Shown here: one piece after another, positions 1-8,310 of the stretch
Position numbering within the stretch: position 1 is the stretch's first letter
How the letters are laid out: each line of letters opens with the position of its first letter
Source: a virus
IMG/VR virus record: IMGVR_UViG_3300002143_000235
Location: 62,001 to 126,000 of that record
Length of the DNA stretch: 64,000 nucleotides
Reading direction: 5' to 3' (one strand)
Position numbers and translations under genes: made by a program
Notes under the pieces: model-generated
Seen by the model: only the letters and a program-made list of their open reading frames with translations
Told to the model about the DNA's origin: nothing
The model's database searches: none

Positions 1-1
1 A

Positions 2-1051
2 TTGGTGAAACCAACATCTCAAATTAATGAGAGTTCTGAAAATACATATGCAAAAGGTTTAAGTGATATAAATGAACCGCGTCCATCAAGGATGAAAGCA
101 CCAAGTAGTGAATATCCACATGAATTCCCACTTTTTAATAGTAGAAATCCGCGTGGTGGATTATATATTCAAGATCAAATGAATGACATGTTTATTGATA
201 AATATGGTGAAGAACGTGGAAATGCAATGTTCCAGGGTATTTTAAATGCACCTAAACATGGGGCATTTTTTCAATTAGGAGATAAGATTGCACGTGAAAA
301 ATCAACAATGATTAATGATCTTGGAATTGCATATGGTCCAGGTACAGATTTTAATGGTGATTATTTTATGTATTCATATTTTTCGCTTTGGAAGGCTTGG
401 ATGGATAAGAATGGCTACAAATATGTCATTCCAACTCCGGAGGAAACAGAAGCAAAGAAAGCAATGAAAATTGCAGCTGAAGAACTTGCTAAAGAACAAG
501 AACGTCAAGCAGAAGTAACAAGACGTAATGAGGGCAATAAAAAAATATTTGATAGTAAAATGCAAGCATTAAGACAACGTTTTGGAAAACTACTTGACAT
601 TAAACCTGATGCAAAAGATTTAGATCGCCTTAAAAATATAACTACAAAAAGTCCTTGGTCAATGGAAACTTTTGTTCAGAAGATGTCTAACTCTATTAAA
701 GATGCTACAAAAGCAGCAAGACGTGGAACAGCTATTATTTCATTAATTGGAACAAATGTATCAAAATATAATGCACTTGATCTTGCTGAAATATTTTTTA
801 AAAGAGCATTACAATTAGGAGCTGTAACAGAAGGATTAGTATATGAAGCTATCATGCAATCAACCGATGAATATGATGTAAAAACTATCAATCTTAATAC
901 ACATACCTACATGTATGGTAATTCTAAAATACAAAGAAAAATTGATTCTTATGTCAAAGCCAACAACTTAACACGTTTTGATAATGAATGGCAATATGGT
1001 GCACATCTTGATGGAACATTTAATGTTAATTTCAAAGTTTTAAAACAATGA
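2..1051 (+). CDS. virion-type protein of unknown function, 5' end cut by the window
   Basis: Open from the first bases of the window, with a TTG at position 2 and a GTG next to it. The true start may lie upstream, so the visible 349 residues are treated as partial. The protein is soluble-looking, with an alanine/glutamate-rich helical stretch near residues 145-185 and no membrane segment. I do not recognise the family. Its stop codon overlaps the ATG of the next gene (ATGA at 1048-1051), so the two are translationally coupled. The neighbour's capsid-targeting-like start suggests a virion gene group, but that is inference. Confidence 0.7.
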   Translation: MVKPTSQINESSENTYAKGLSDINEPRPSRMKAPSSEYPHEFPLFNSRNPRGGLYIQDQMNDMFIDKYGEERGNAMFQGILNAPKHGAFFQLGDKIAREKSTMINDLGIAYGPGTDFNGDYFMYSYFSLWKAWMDKNGYKYVIPTPEETEAKKAMKIAAEELAKEQERQAEVTRRNEGNKKIFDSKMQALRQRFGKLLDIKPDAKDLDRLKNITTKSPWSMETFVQKMSNSIKDATKAARRGTAIISLIGTNVSKYNALDLAEIFFKRALQLGAVTEGLVYEAIMQSTDEYDVKTINLNTHTYMYGNSKIQRKIDSYVKANNLTRFDNEWQYGAHLDGTFNVNFKVLKQ

Positions 1052-1332
1052 TAACCTCAATCAACGAATGGCAAAAGATAAATGAGGAATTTCCACCGAG
1101 TAATTTTGATGATGTTGAATCAATATCTGACACAAAGTGTAGTGAATTTACCCCAGAAGAATTGGATCAAGCCTTAGGTTTCTTGGTTAATTATGGAATG
1201 GATTATATTGAGAATGAAGGAAGTGTTTATGAATTTATTCAAAATAGAGATGAAGATAATCTAAATGATGAAAGTGTCAAAAAGATGCTTGACTTATTAA
1301 TACGAATTAGAGCCAAATATGAAGGATCTTAA
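1048..1332 (+). CDS. small acidic protein with capsid-targeting-like N-terminus
   Basis: 94 residues, acidic and mostly helical. The start MITSINEWQKINEE closely matches the start of the gene at 19824 (MITSINEWRKVNEE) although the rest of the two proteins differs. The pattern recalls the T4 capsid-targeting sequence of internal head proteins, followed by a possible gp21-type xxE processing site. It overlaps the preceding stop codon (ATGA) and is followed at once by a strong hairpin terminator. Function unknown; inferred to be an internal head protein. Confidence 0.75.
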   Translation: MITSINEWQKINEEFPPSNFDDVESISDTKCSEFTPEELDQALGFLVNYGMDYIENEGSVYEFIQNRDEDNLNDESVKKMLDLLIRIRAKYEGS

Positions 1333-1336
1333 ATAG

Positions 1337-1364
1337 AAAAGGAGAGCAATTGCTCTCCTTTTTC
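1337..1364. terminator. bidirectional hairpin terminator
   Basis: A 12-bp inverted repeat (AAAGGAGAGCAA / TTGCTCTCCTTT) flanked by A and T runs lies between the convergent genes ending at 1332 (plus) and 1366 (minus). Confidence 0.85.
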
Positions 1365-1365
1365 A

Positions 1366-1743
1366 TTATAGTTTGTCTTTAGTAACATAGACAGTGATTG
1401 TCTTCTCTTTCGGAAAGACTTCAGGACCAATTGTATCAGCAGCTATACCATTATATGATGTGTAATATCCAGAAATTCTGATGAAAACATCGTGACGCTC
1501 AAAATAAAAAACCCCCCACCAATCTTCATTTTCATGAGATCCACTTGAATCCACTTCTTTGAATGGACCAAAGTCTTCAAGTTTTACTGCATTTTCGTCT
1601 TGTTCATCATCATCATCGTCATCAAAACTATGACGATCATCGTAATCTTCATCAGCAATTTCGTTTGCATCGATATCCGAGTTCCATAACAGCTCAAGGA
1701 TTTGATCCCCGGTAAGTTTTCCTTCTGGAATTTTTGTTGACAT
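1366..1743 (-). CDS. paralogue 1 of a three-gene family (HDVxI-GYYTSY motif)
   Basis: 125 residues. Shares with the next two upstream genes (1766-2065 and 2068-2382) a C-terminal block containing H-D/N-V-[FY]-I-[RK] followed by G-[YW]-Y-[ST]-S-Y-[NE]-G. This copy carries an extra very acidic insert (DDDDDDEQDE) around residues 41-50. No known family recognised. Three tandem members point to local duplication, and the aromatic-rich block could be a small beta domain. Last gene of a minus-strand string, followed by the 1337-1364 terminator. Confidence 0.8.
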   Translation of the reverse strand: MSTKIPEGKLTGDQILELLWNSDIDANEIADEDYDDRHSFDDDDDDEQDENAVKLEDFGPFKEVDSSGSHENEDWWGVFYFERHDVFIRISGYYTSYNGIAADTIGPEVFPKEKTITVYVTKDKL

Positions 1744-1765
1744 TGTATTGTTTATTAATTGTTAC

Positions 1766-2065
1766 TTATTCATAAACTGTAATCATTACTTTTTTAGGAC
1801 GAACTTCTTCACCGTATCCATTTTCAAATTCTGCCCCTTCGTATGATGTATAATATCCAGTAGTTTTGATGTAAACATCGTGATCTTCAAAATATTTTAC
1901 AGAGTACCAGTCATCACCTTGACCTTCACCACCATACTGATCAACTTCTTCCCAAAGTCCAAGACCTTCCAGATTTTTGTTGAAATCACACCCTGCAAAT
2001 TCTCTTACAGAAATTCCTGCTTTCTCAATGAGATTAATAATCTCATTTGCTGTTAATTTATTCAT
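1766..2065 (-). CDS. paralogue 2 of a three-gene family
   Basis: 99 residues, with the HDVYIK and GYYTSYEG blocks also seen in both neighbours. It is the most compact copy and probably closest to the minimal fold: an N-terminal helix (NEIINLIEKAG type) followed by the aromatic beta-rich block. Lies 22 bases upstream of paralogue 1 and 2 bases downstream of paralogue 3. Function unknown. Confidence 0.8.
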   Translation of the reverse strand: MNKLTANEIINLIEKAGISVREFAGCDFNKNLEGLGLWEEVDQYGGEGQGDDWYSVKYFEDHDVYIKTTGYYTSYEGAEFENGYGEEVRPKKVMITVYE

Positions 2066-2067
2066 GT

Positions 2068-2382
2068 TTAATTATTTACTTTTTTGTAGTTAATCACAGT
2101 TTCTTCAAATGGCTCAACTTCGTAGACATCATTAAAATTATAACCTTCATATGATGAATACCAACCATCAAATTTGATATAGACATTGTGCTCAACAAAA
2201 TGTAGAATTTTGTTACAATCGTTATCTGCATCAAAAATACTCTTTACGTTACTAACTTCCCCAAGTCCATCTACGAAATGTGAATTTCCTGGATAGATAA
2301 TAGCTGCAATCCCTTTAAGTGAATATTCATTCGGTCTTTTTTCAAAAAAAGCCAAAATTTCGTTATACGATAACTGATTCAT
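2068..2382 (-). CDS. paralogue 3 of a three-gene family
   Basis: 104 residues, with HNVYIKFDGWYSSYEG matching the family block. Its 5' end overlaps the 3' end of the nucleotidyltransferase-like gene by 20 bases, so the four genes probably form one transcript. More diverged than the other two. Function unknown. Confidence 0.8.
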   Translation of the reverse strand: MNQLSYNEILAFFEKRPNEYSLKGIAAIIYPGNSHFVDGLGEVSNVKSIFDADNDCNKILHFVEHNVYIKFDGWYSSYEGYNFNDVYEVEPFEETVINYKKVNN

Positions 2383-3109
2383 ATTTTACTGTATTAATTT
2401 TTTCTATAAAGTTAAAAGGTGCTTTGTGTAATCTTTTATGATTTTCAATAGCATAAAGCGCTATGTATTCCGGAAAATGAGACATGATACATTTTTTAAG
2501 CATCTTACTAAAAGCCGGTTGATGATGCATATTTTTGTACCGTTCGTATGCCATCACCATAACTTCTTCACAAACTACACGATCTTTATCTTTATTTGAC
2601 AAAGCGTGAAATTTAGACTCGTCTAATTCAACTTCTTTTCCATCAGCAAGTACAAGTGTATAAGCTGGAATAGTATGAAGATATGTATGAAGAATATCGT
2701 GCTCATGCTCATCGTAATTGATAGCATTTGTGAAAAATTCTTCCTTATTCAATGCAAGATTACTTCTACGAACTTGTGGCAGTATTGTTTCCCAAAATGC
2801 TCTAAGTTCACGCATAATTGTAATATCAATCACACATCCTTTTTCAAGTAAAAATTGAAGATCAAATATATGTTTACTCCAATTAATATCCCAAAATAAA
2901 TGTGAAGCTTTGAGTGTTACAAGAAGATTTGGTGATAAATATCCTTCATCTTGGTATTTAAGAATAACTGGATTAAGTAAGTATTCAATTTCACGTGATT
3001 GAGGAAGATTGTCAACAGATGCAACAGCATAATCAATGTCTTTCGAGCATCGATTGAAATCTGGGAAGTAATATTTTATAGCTGTTGAACCTATGATAAC
3101 TTTCTTCAT
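2363..3109 (-). CDS. nucleotidyltransferase-like phage protein
   Basis: 248 residues. The N-terminus carries GSTAIKYYFPDF followed by KDIDY, the G-S plus D-x-D arrangement of the polymerase-beta nucleotidyltransferase superfamily. It continues with an LLNP and SHLFWDINW region that I associate with a conserved family in T4-like phages. Substrate unknown. The ATG at 3109 lies only about 5 bases downstream of an ATATTTG box, which suggests a leaderless message. Family placement rests on motif recall, not alignment. Confidence 0.7.
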   Translation of the reverse strand: MKKVIIGSTAIKYYFPDFNRCSKDIDYAVASVDNLPQSREIEYLLNPVILKYQDEGYLSPNLLVTLKASHLFWDINWSKHIFDLQFLLEKGCVIDITIMRELRAFWETILPQVRRSNLALNKEEFFTNAINYDEHEHDILHTYLHTIPAYTLVLADGKEVELDESKFHALSNKDKDRVVCEEVMVMAYERYKNMHHQPAFSKMLKKCIMSHFPEYIALYAIENHKRLHKAPFNFIEKINTVKYESVIV

Positions 3110-3114
3110 GTTGC

Positions 3115-3122
3115 AAATATTC
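3115..3122 (-). promoter_or_regulatory. TATTTG-type promoter, probably leaderless
   Basis: On the minus strand AATATTTG is followed by CAAC and then the ATG of the gene at 3109. The box is one base off the TAnnTTTG consensus. The T-rich stretch upstream is typical of the other promoters here. Confidence 0.45.
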
Positions 3123-3156
3123 GAAAAAAAAACGTATTACAAAAATATTTATAACA

Positions 3157-3387
3157 TTAATGAATTGGTGTCTTTGAAATGTGTGTTACACTTTGATTAG
3201 AAACGTTTATTGATGTTCCTTCAGCTCGTCCTTCTTTGTTATGTTTAATTGTACAATGAGCAGACATAACACGTACATTTTTCATATGATTTGTTTTTGT
3301 CTGAATCAAATAAGTACCATCTTCTGGTATAATGTGATGATCTGCAAAAGCAACCATTTGAATTGTATAATCTGTTAGAGTTTTCAT
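3157..3387 (-). CDS. small hypothetical protein
   Basis: 76 residues, basic, beta-rich in appearance. Its ATG overlaps the stop of the upstream Nudix gene (ATGA), so it is translationally coupled to it. No family recognised. Confidence 0.7.
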   Translation of the reverse strand: MKTLTDYTIQMVAFADHHIIPEDGTYLIQTKTNHMKNVRVMSAHCTIKHNKEGRAEGTSINVSNQSVTHISKTPIH

Positions 3388-3821
3388 AAAATACCGGTTG
3401 TTAAATAGTATGTAAGTACTGTTTTCTGTGTTGCATGAATCTTCTCCAATGCCTCAGTGTAATCAACCCATTTGAAATGATCAATCTCTGGAAACGGAAC
3501 CTCACGTGAAGTTACCATAGAATAACATACAGCATCATGTTCACAATTAGTATATGCAAGAAATGCACAAAGTTTTTTTTTCTTGTGTGCATAAACTTCG
3601 TAGATTGGTTCTAAAGGATGAACAGTAATTGTATGTGAATCAATATCAGTTTCTTCCTTCAATTCTCTAAGCATTGATTCAATTTCTGTTTCACCTTCAT
3701 CCATCAAACCCTTTGGAATTGACCAATCATTTTCAGTATTGGTCACATGTCCTATAAGGATCTTAGAATTACACACCAAGAATACACCACATGTCGTCTT
3801 CATTTCTACTGCTGATTCCAA
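3384..3821 (-). CDS. Nudix hydrolase
   Basis: 145 residues with a full Nudix box: GLMDEGETEIESMLRELKEE fits G-x5-E-x7-R-E-U-x-E-E. Nudix enzymes hydrolyse nucleoside diphosphates linked to another group; the W-S-I-P-K-G run before the box resembles the diadenosine-polyphosphate and mRNA-decapping branches, but the substrate cannot be fixed here. Either the ATG at 3821 (overlapping the upstream gene) or the one at 3803, three bases after the upstream stop, could be the start. The later one removes only six residues and keeps the fold. Second Nudix gene at 11915. Confidence 0.85.
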   Translation of the reverse strand: MESAVEMKTTCGVFLVCNSKILIGHVTNTENDWSIPKGLMDEGETEIESMLRELKEETDIDSHTITVHPLEPIYEVYAHKKKKLCAFLAYTNCEHDAVCYSMVTSREVPFPEIDHFKWVDYTEALEKIHATQKTVLTYYLTTGIL

Positions 3822-4000
3822 TTATAAATGATTTTAATTTTTGTATTCTTAGGAATCATTTTCGCAACATACTCAATTGATTCACATGGTAAATATCTAC
3901 TTTCCCACTGTCGTATTGGAATGATACCAAATAAGTACTTACGTCTCTGTATCTGGTACATCTTATTGTCGAGATGAAGTAGTCTGTATTTGTATTTCAT
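3806..4000 (-). CDS. small basic hypothetical protein
   Basis: 64 residues, strongly basic and aromatic, with a central IRQWESRYLPCESIEYVAK segment. Sits between the Nudix gene and the 138-residue gene with a three-base gap upstream. Function unknown. Confidence 0.65.
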   Translation of the reverse strand: MKYKYRLLHLDNKMYQIQRRKYLFGIIPIRQWESRYLPCESIEYVAKMIPKNTKIKIIYNWNQQ

Positions 4001-4003
4001 AAC

Positions 4004-4420
4004 TTATAGTTCTTTTTCTAATTCAGCAATCTTTGTGTCAATAGCATCAATCTTTTTCTGCCTGTGTTCATTCAAGCCCTTCAATGCAATCCTGATCTGT
4101 TTTTTGTAATGCGCAATACATTCCTTCTCTGTTTTAAAACAATTGATTGGAATACCTTTGTAAGATCGAAAACCAGTATTATCGTATGGAGCAATAATCT
4201 TGCTTGCCACAGGTTCACCTTTTGCATTCAACCCAACAAAATGACTATCTGAATAGTAAATAGTCTTTGAAATTGCATCGTTTGAGCGGACAAGAACCTG
4301 TGTAGGTTTTAAATATCGTGCTGGCTTATTGTCAAAGTCAGTATAACGAAAGTCACACACCCAGACAGTCTGTCCATTCATAGATCCAGATGTGATATTG
4401 TTGATGTCTATTTTACCCAT
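4004..4420 (-). CDS. hypothetical protein coupled to DNA ligase
   Basis: 138 residues: a beta-rich front (VWVCDFRYTDFDNKPARYLKP) and a C-terminal coiled-coil-like tail of K/E/L residues from about residue 110. Its ATG shares a base with the ligase stop at 4420, so it is translated right after the ligase. It may work with DNA metabolism, but no family is recognised. Confidence 0.75.
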   Translation of the reverse strand: MGKIDINNITSGSMNGQTVWVCDFRYTDFDNKPARYLKPTQVLVRSNDAISKTIYYSDSHFVGLNAKGEPVASKIIAPYDNTGFRSYKGIPINCFKTEKECIAHYKKQIRIALKGLNEHRQKKIDAIDTKIAELEKEL

Positions 4421-6336
4421 TATGCGTTTGCTATGATGTTAATGAAATCTTCGTATGTAACAACTTGTGTTCCGTTTTTCATTGCTTTTTGCATTTTTGT
4501 TGTCATTGATGCAAGTGAAGCAGTTACTAAGTATTGTGTTTCTTTACCAAGTGATGTGTGCAATGCTTTACCAGATGATTCGATTTCTAATTTGAACTGT
4601 CCTTTAGATGAATGTGTTGAACAATCCCCACTCATTTCAAAAGTGATAAGACCAGCTTTTGGTTGAACAGGTTCGATAACATTTACATTGTTTGCACGTA
4701 AAACGTCAATCAGTGCTTGTACTTCATCCTGAACATCTTTGTTTTGAATGAAATCCATGATAACTTGTTTCTCAAGACCTTTAAAGTCGTAAGGAATGTT
4801 TGTCATCCAATTTGCAAGTTGTTTTGAAATTGTTTTACCACAGTTTCTGTAACCCATTGCATAGATAACTTGCCATAAATCAACTTGTGTGAAAGCAAAA
4901 AGATCTTCGATAAGAACTTGAAGTTCACGACCTTGTTTGAATTCTCCACTTTGAATTAAAAGCATCTCAAGTCCAAGTGGATTTTGAGACATCAATTCTT
5001 GAAGACCAAGACCAGCTTTAGCAATACGTTCTGAAAGAGCTGGACCAACATTTTTGATTCCTAATGCTGAAATACTATTGTACAATTTCAATGCTGCAAA
5101 TTCAGGTGTTGATTCAAAATCAGCAACCATAAGTTGTACACCATCAAAAACAACAGCGTGACCGTTCCATTCAGTCATTAAATCGTATGTCTCGTTACTT
5201 GGTTCAGTAACTTCAACAATCTTTGGAATGATATCACCAGATTTGATCAAAGATACCTGAGCACCAGGATAACATTTGTTCTTTAACATCCAATCAGCAT
5301 TGTAAACTGATGCACGTTTTACTTCTGTTCCTAAAAGGTCTACAGCTTCTAACAATGCAACTGGTGCTAATTGACCACGTTTACCGAGTGTCCAATCAAT
5401 ACCAATGATACGAGTGTAAACAGCTTGTGTAATAAACTTGATCGCAAGTCCCCAGTTTGGATATTTATCAGATCCACCTAAGTAAGAACGATCTGATTCA
5501 GGCATCTTAGCAACAATACCATCTAATTGATACTTACAATTTTCACGGTAATACTTGAATTCAGCATACATTTTTTCAAATGTTTTCAAATCAAGTTCAG
5601 ATGCGTTGTAGTGTTTGATAAAATCGAGTGTGTTGAATCCCCACTTGATCAATTGATCTTGTGTATTCTCTTTAAAATTAGCAATCTGAAATGCGACAAA
5701 ATCGATATCAGCACAAACTGTTTTATCACCTTTAGTTAATGCACCAGCAACAAAGTTACGTGCATTGGCATATTTCTTAACAGCATTTGAGTTCGGTCCG
5801 TAAACCGTATCAAACAAATACGTATCGATAACAGCTTCTCCACGAATCTCACCAGTAAATCCTTTGATAAATGATGGAACGTTTTGTGCAAAGCTTGCGG
5901 TGTAATCTTGTCCTTCGTAACCATCACCACGAGAAAGGATGTGCTTCAACTCACCATCTACATAAATACAGTTGATTGCATTACCATCCAATTTTGGTGT
6001 AAACTCAACAAGTGCTGATGACAATTGATTCAACCATGCTTGAAATTCCAAGAAAGGAATGTAATCTGGTTTGAACTGAATTTTCTTTAATGATCCCATA
6101 GGAGTCACGTGTTGAACTACAGCAGTCTTACCTTTACTGATAGTTGCTTTATCACCTTTGACCTTCACAGAACCGATGATTTCAACTACGAATGAATCAA
6201 TCTTTACAAGCGTCTCTTCGATGATATCGAATTCTGCATCATCCATGATCGGATTACCATCATAATAAGCTGCTTTTGCTCTTAAGTAAAGAGCTTCATC
6301 TGCTGTGAGTGTTTTAAGATCTATCGTGTTCGCCAT
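4420..6336 (-). CDS. ligA: NAD-dependent DNA ligase
   Basis: 638 residues. The adenylation motif KLDG is at residues 115-118 with the nucleotidyltransferase signatures SRGDGYEGQD (about 135) and GEIRGEAV (about 162). The N-terminal Y-Y-x-G-x-x-x-x-D-x-E-F-D segment is the Ia domain that binds NMN, so the enzyme should use NAD rather than ATP. Then come an OB-fold, helix-hairpin-helix repeats (IKNVGPALSERI, about 435) and a C-terminal BRCT-like domain from about residue 555. The four-cysteine zinc finger normally between OB and HhH is not visible. Seals nicks in replication and repair. T4 instead has an ATP-dependent ligase. Confidence 0.93.
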   Translation of the reverse strand: MANTIDLKTLTADEALYLRAKAAYYDGNPIMDDAEFDIIEETLVKIDSFVVEIIGSVKVKGDKATISKGKTAVVQHVTPMGSLKKIQFKPDYIPFLEFQAWLNQLSSALVEFTPKLDGNAINCIYVDGELKHILSRGDGYEGQDYTASFAQNVPSFIKGFTGEIRGEAVIDTYLFDTVYGPNSNAVKKYANARNFVAGALTKGDKTVCADIDFVAFQIANFKENTQDQLIKWGFNTLDFIKHYNASELDLKTFEKMYAEFKYYRENCKYQLDGIVAKMPESDRSYLGGSDKYPNWGLAIKFITQAVYTRIIGIDWTLGKRGQLAPVALLEAVDLLGTEVKRASVYNADWMLKNKCYPGAQVSLIKSGDIIPKIVEVTEPSNETYDLMTEWNGHAVVFDGVQLMVADFESTPEFAALKLYNSISALGIKNVGPALSERIAKAGLGLQELMSQNPLGLEMLLIQSGEFKQGRELQVLIEDLFAFTQVDLWQVIYAMGYRNCGKTISKQLANWMTNIPYDFKGLEKQVIMDFIQNKDVQDEVQALIDVLRANNVNVIEPVQPKAGLITFEMSGDCSTHSSKGQFKLEIESSGKALHTSLGKETQYLVTASLASMTTKMQKAMKNGTQVVTYEDFINIIANA

Positions 6337-6481
6337 GTTCTTTTTGTTTTATTTCTAAATAAGCTAAAAGTTTTTCACCTTTTTCAATATCATCATCCCA
6401 ACCATCTTGAAACTCACCATTGAGTTCTTTAGTCGCTTCTAGTAATTCTTTGATGATATTAATTTGTTCTTGTAGTGTCAT
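6314..6481 (-). CDS. small helical protein upstream of ligase
   Basis: 55 residues starting at the ATG at 6481, rich in E/K/L and helical. Its 3' end overlaps the ligase start by 23 bases. The promoter box TATATTTG ends about 6 bases upstream of this ATG, which supports 6481 over more upstream starts and implies a very short or absent leader. Function unknown. Confidence 0.65.
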   Translation of the reverse strand: MTLQEQINIIKELLEATKELNGEFQDGWDDDIEKGEKLLAYLEIKQKEHGEHDRS

Positions 6482-6487
6482 ACGGTA

Positions 6488-6495
6488 CAAATATA
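6488..6495 (-). promoter_or_regulatory. TATATTTG promoter for the ligase string
   Basis: A perfect Bacteroidota-type -7 box on the minus strand, preceded by a T-rich run. TATATTTG is followed by TACCGT and the ATG at 6481. Confidence 0.7.
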
Positions 6496-6500
6496 ATAAA

Positions 6501-6539
6501 AAAATTGGTATTGCAAAACACAATACCAATTTTTTTTAT
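6501..6539. terminator. hairpin terminator
   Basis: Inverted repeat TTGGTATTG / CAATACCAA with A and T runs on both sides, downstream of the minus-strand gene ending at 6562. The sequence resembles the terminator at 7163-7200. Confidence 0.75.
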
Positions 6540-6561
6540 TTATTTTTTTAAAAGGTCAATA

Positions 6562-7128
6562 TTAAATAATATCTTTATATTCCTTAAGTATTTGATTTAT
6601 TTCTAAGATTGACTTATTAAATTTAAAACGTAATACCCAACCAGCTTCACTCATTTCAGTCTTAAAATCGATATTTTTATCATTTAGAAAAATTTTCATT
6701 TTTTCTAAATGATTCCTAAACTGTATTTCTGACATTATGAAAATAAATACACCTATTCCGTACAATGTTGTATAATAACCAGAATTAAAAACTCGTTCGT
6801 TTGCTTTTAACTCAGTATAACACTCTTCGCGTGTTTTATTTCGCAAATCATTTGTTATTTTGTCAAATATCAATTGCTTCATCATGAATTTTGAAATATA
6901 TTGAGAAACAAATGATTTAAAGAAACTATCTACATTTTTGCCTGTTTTGAAATCGAAATCAATTGTAGTTCCATCAATACAAATACCGTATTTTTGTTGA
7001 GGTTCAATAGTATTAAAATCTTTTGTATATTCTTGTTCATACCACTTTCCATCTTTAATTTGCAATACTACTCTTACATCCGATTCAGTTACATCTTTTG
7101 CAAATTGTATAAAATCTTCTTTTTTCAT
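6562..7128 (-). CDS. hypothetical protein
   Basis: 188 residues, mixed alpha/beta, with a possible hydrophobic segment at residues 123-135 (LYGIGVFIFIMSE). Preceded by the shared TATATTTG-TA-TTGTTCAATTAA leader, so it is transcribed as its own unit. No family recognised. Confidence 0.75.
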   Translation of the reverse strand: MKKEDFIQFAKDVTESDVRVVLQIKDGKWYEQEYTKDFNTIEPQQKYGICIDGTTIDFDFKTGKNVDSFFKSFVSQYISKFMMKQLIFDKITNDLRNKTREECYTELKANERVFNSGYYTTLYGIGVFIFIMSEIQFRNHLEKMKIFLNDKNIDFKTEMSEAGWVLRFKFNKSILEINQILKEYKDII

Positions 7129-7153
7129 ATCTGTAATTATTAATTGAACAATA

Positions 7154-7161
7154 CAAATATA
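7154..7161 (-). promoter_or_regulatory. TATATTTG promoter with shared TTGTTCAATTAATAA leader
   Basis: One of five near-identical promoter-leader modules (also at 8258, 10484, 30337 and 49641). The box sits about 26 bases upstream of the ATG at 7128. Confidence 0.75.
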
Positions 7162-7162
7162 A

Positions 7163-7200
7163 TAAAAAAATTGGTATCACAAAACGCAATACCAATTTTT
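7163..7200. terminator. hairpin terminator
   Basis: TTGGTAT / ATACCAA stem with flanking A and T runs after the minus-strand gene ending at 7202. The stem is nearly the same as at 6501-6539. Confidence 0.75.
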
Positions 7201-7201
7201 A

Positions 7202-7453
7202 TTAAATTTTTTTAATATCAACAATTTGTTTCCATAATGGTGATATTTGAAATTTTTCAAGAATAAAATTAAAAGCTGTACCACTTTCTATTTTAATATC
7301 AGTTTTGCTATTGTGATTCATAATAATTACATTGAAATAGGTTTCACGATTTGGTTGTAAAACAAATCGTGATTGTTTTACAATTATTGTTACACCTTCA
7401 AAAATAAATTTTTGTGTAATCTCAATATGATTTAATGTATTTTTATCAGACAT
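7202..7453 (-). CDS. small hypothetical protein
   Basis: 83 residues, beta-rich (IEITQKFIFEGVTIIVKQSRF). Twelve bases downstream of the 255-residue gene, so probably co-transcribed with it. Function unknown. Confidence 0.7.
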   Translation of the reverse strand: MSDKNTLNHIEITQKFIFEGVTIIVKQSRFVLQPNRETYFNVIIMNHNSKTDIKIESGTAFNFILEKFQISPLWKQIVDIKKI

Positions 7454-7465
7454 ATAATTTTTTAT

Positions 7466-8233
7466 TTAAAAAAAATAAATTGTATGACGGTCAGAACACT
7501 CTTTGTAGCCATCAAACTGCATCAATTCCTGCCACTGTGTAGTTGAAATGTAGATTGTTTTAGTCGGAAGTGTTTGAAACAACTTGATAAATCCTTTTGT
7601 TTGTTCTACATCAAGAAGTTGTGTTTCAAATGCGATACTTCCAGCCTTTGCAATCATAGCTCCAACAAATCGTTCATCACGTGTTTTTAATTTGTTGATA
7701 GTATATGTACTCTTTGGTTGTGTCAATGTTTTTTCAGATACTTTCTTCTGAAAATTTGCATCAACTACATAACCATTCTCAAGAAACAAAAGATCAACGG
7801 CTACCGGTTCATTATCTTCAGGAAAACCTAAACCAGATTTTTCAAGTTCTTCAACAGTTTCACACTTCCACATTTTTTCAAAACCTGATACATCACAAAA
7901 TCCACCTGTTTGATTAACTTTAAGATCACCAGCACGACGGAAGAAATTGATCATGCTTACAGCTTTATTATCAAGAACTTTACCGATTTCAATAATTGGT
8001 TGAATTTTAGTTCCTTTTGGTGCAGTATGAACTGCTGTATCAATAACAGTTTTAATTAGTTTCTGTTTTGGATTTTTACTTTGTTTATCTCCATGTAACC
8101 ATTCGTTAAATGTTTCTTCATTGTCATGTTTACAATAACGGAGAATTTCTTCTTCTGACCGAAGAATAAGTGACCAATCTTCGTGTGCCGGCGTATTTAA
8201 TAGACCAGCAAATGCGTATTTTCTGAATAACAT
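7466..8233 (-). CDS. hypothetical protein
   Basis: 255 residues from the ATG at 8233, chosen because it lies about 20 bases after the predicted transcription start; an upstream ATG would overlap the promoter leader. Contains a well-formed alpha/beta stretch (AVDLLFLENGYVVDANFQKKV at about 147-167). No motif allows a functional call. Confidence 0.75.
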   Translation of the reverse strand: MLFRKYAFAGLLNTPAHEDWSLILRSEEEILRYCKHDNEETFNEWLHGDKQSKNPKQKLIKTVIDTAVHTAPKGTKIQPIIEIGKVLDNKAVSMINFFRRAGDLKVNQTGGFCDVSGFEKMWKCETVEELEKSGLGFPEDNEPVAVDLLFLENGYVVDANFQKKVSEKTLTQPKSTYTINKLKTRDERFVGAMIAKAGSIAFETQLLDVEQTKGFIKLFQTLPTKTIYISTTQWQELMQFDGYKECSDRHTIYFF

Positions 8234-8257
8234 ATTTTTCTTATTAATTGAACAATA

Positions 8258-8265
8258 CAAATATA
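8258..8265 (-). promoter_or_regulatory. TATATTTG promoter with shared leader
   Basis: TATATTTG followed by TATTGTTCAATTAATAA on the minus strand, upstream of the gene at 7466-8233. Confidence 0.75.
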
Positions 8266-8267
8266 AG

Positions 8268-8297
8268 AAAAAAGGTGATACGTTGTATCACCTTTTT
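8268..8297. terminator. hairpin terminator
   Basis: AAAAAGGTGATAC / GTATCACCTTTTT stem downstream of the minus-strand gene ending at 8311. Confidence 0.8.
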
Positions 8298-8310
8298 AAA
8301 TAATTTCAAT

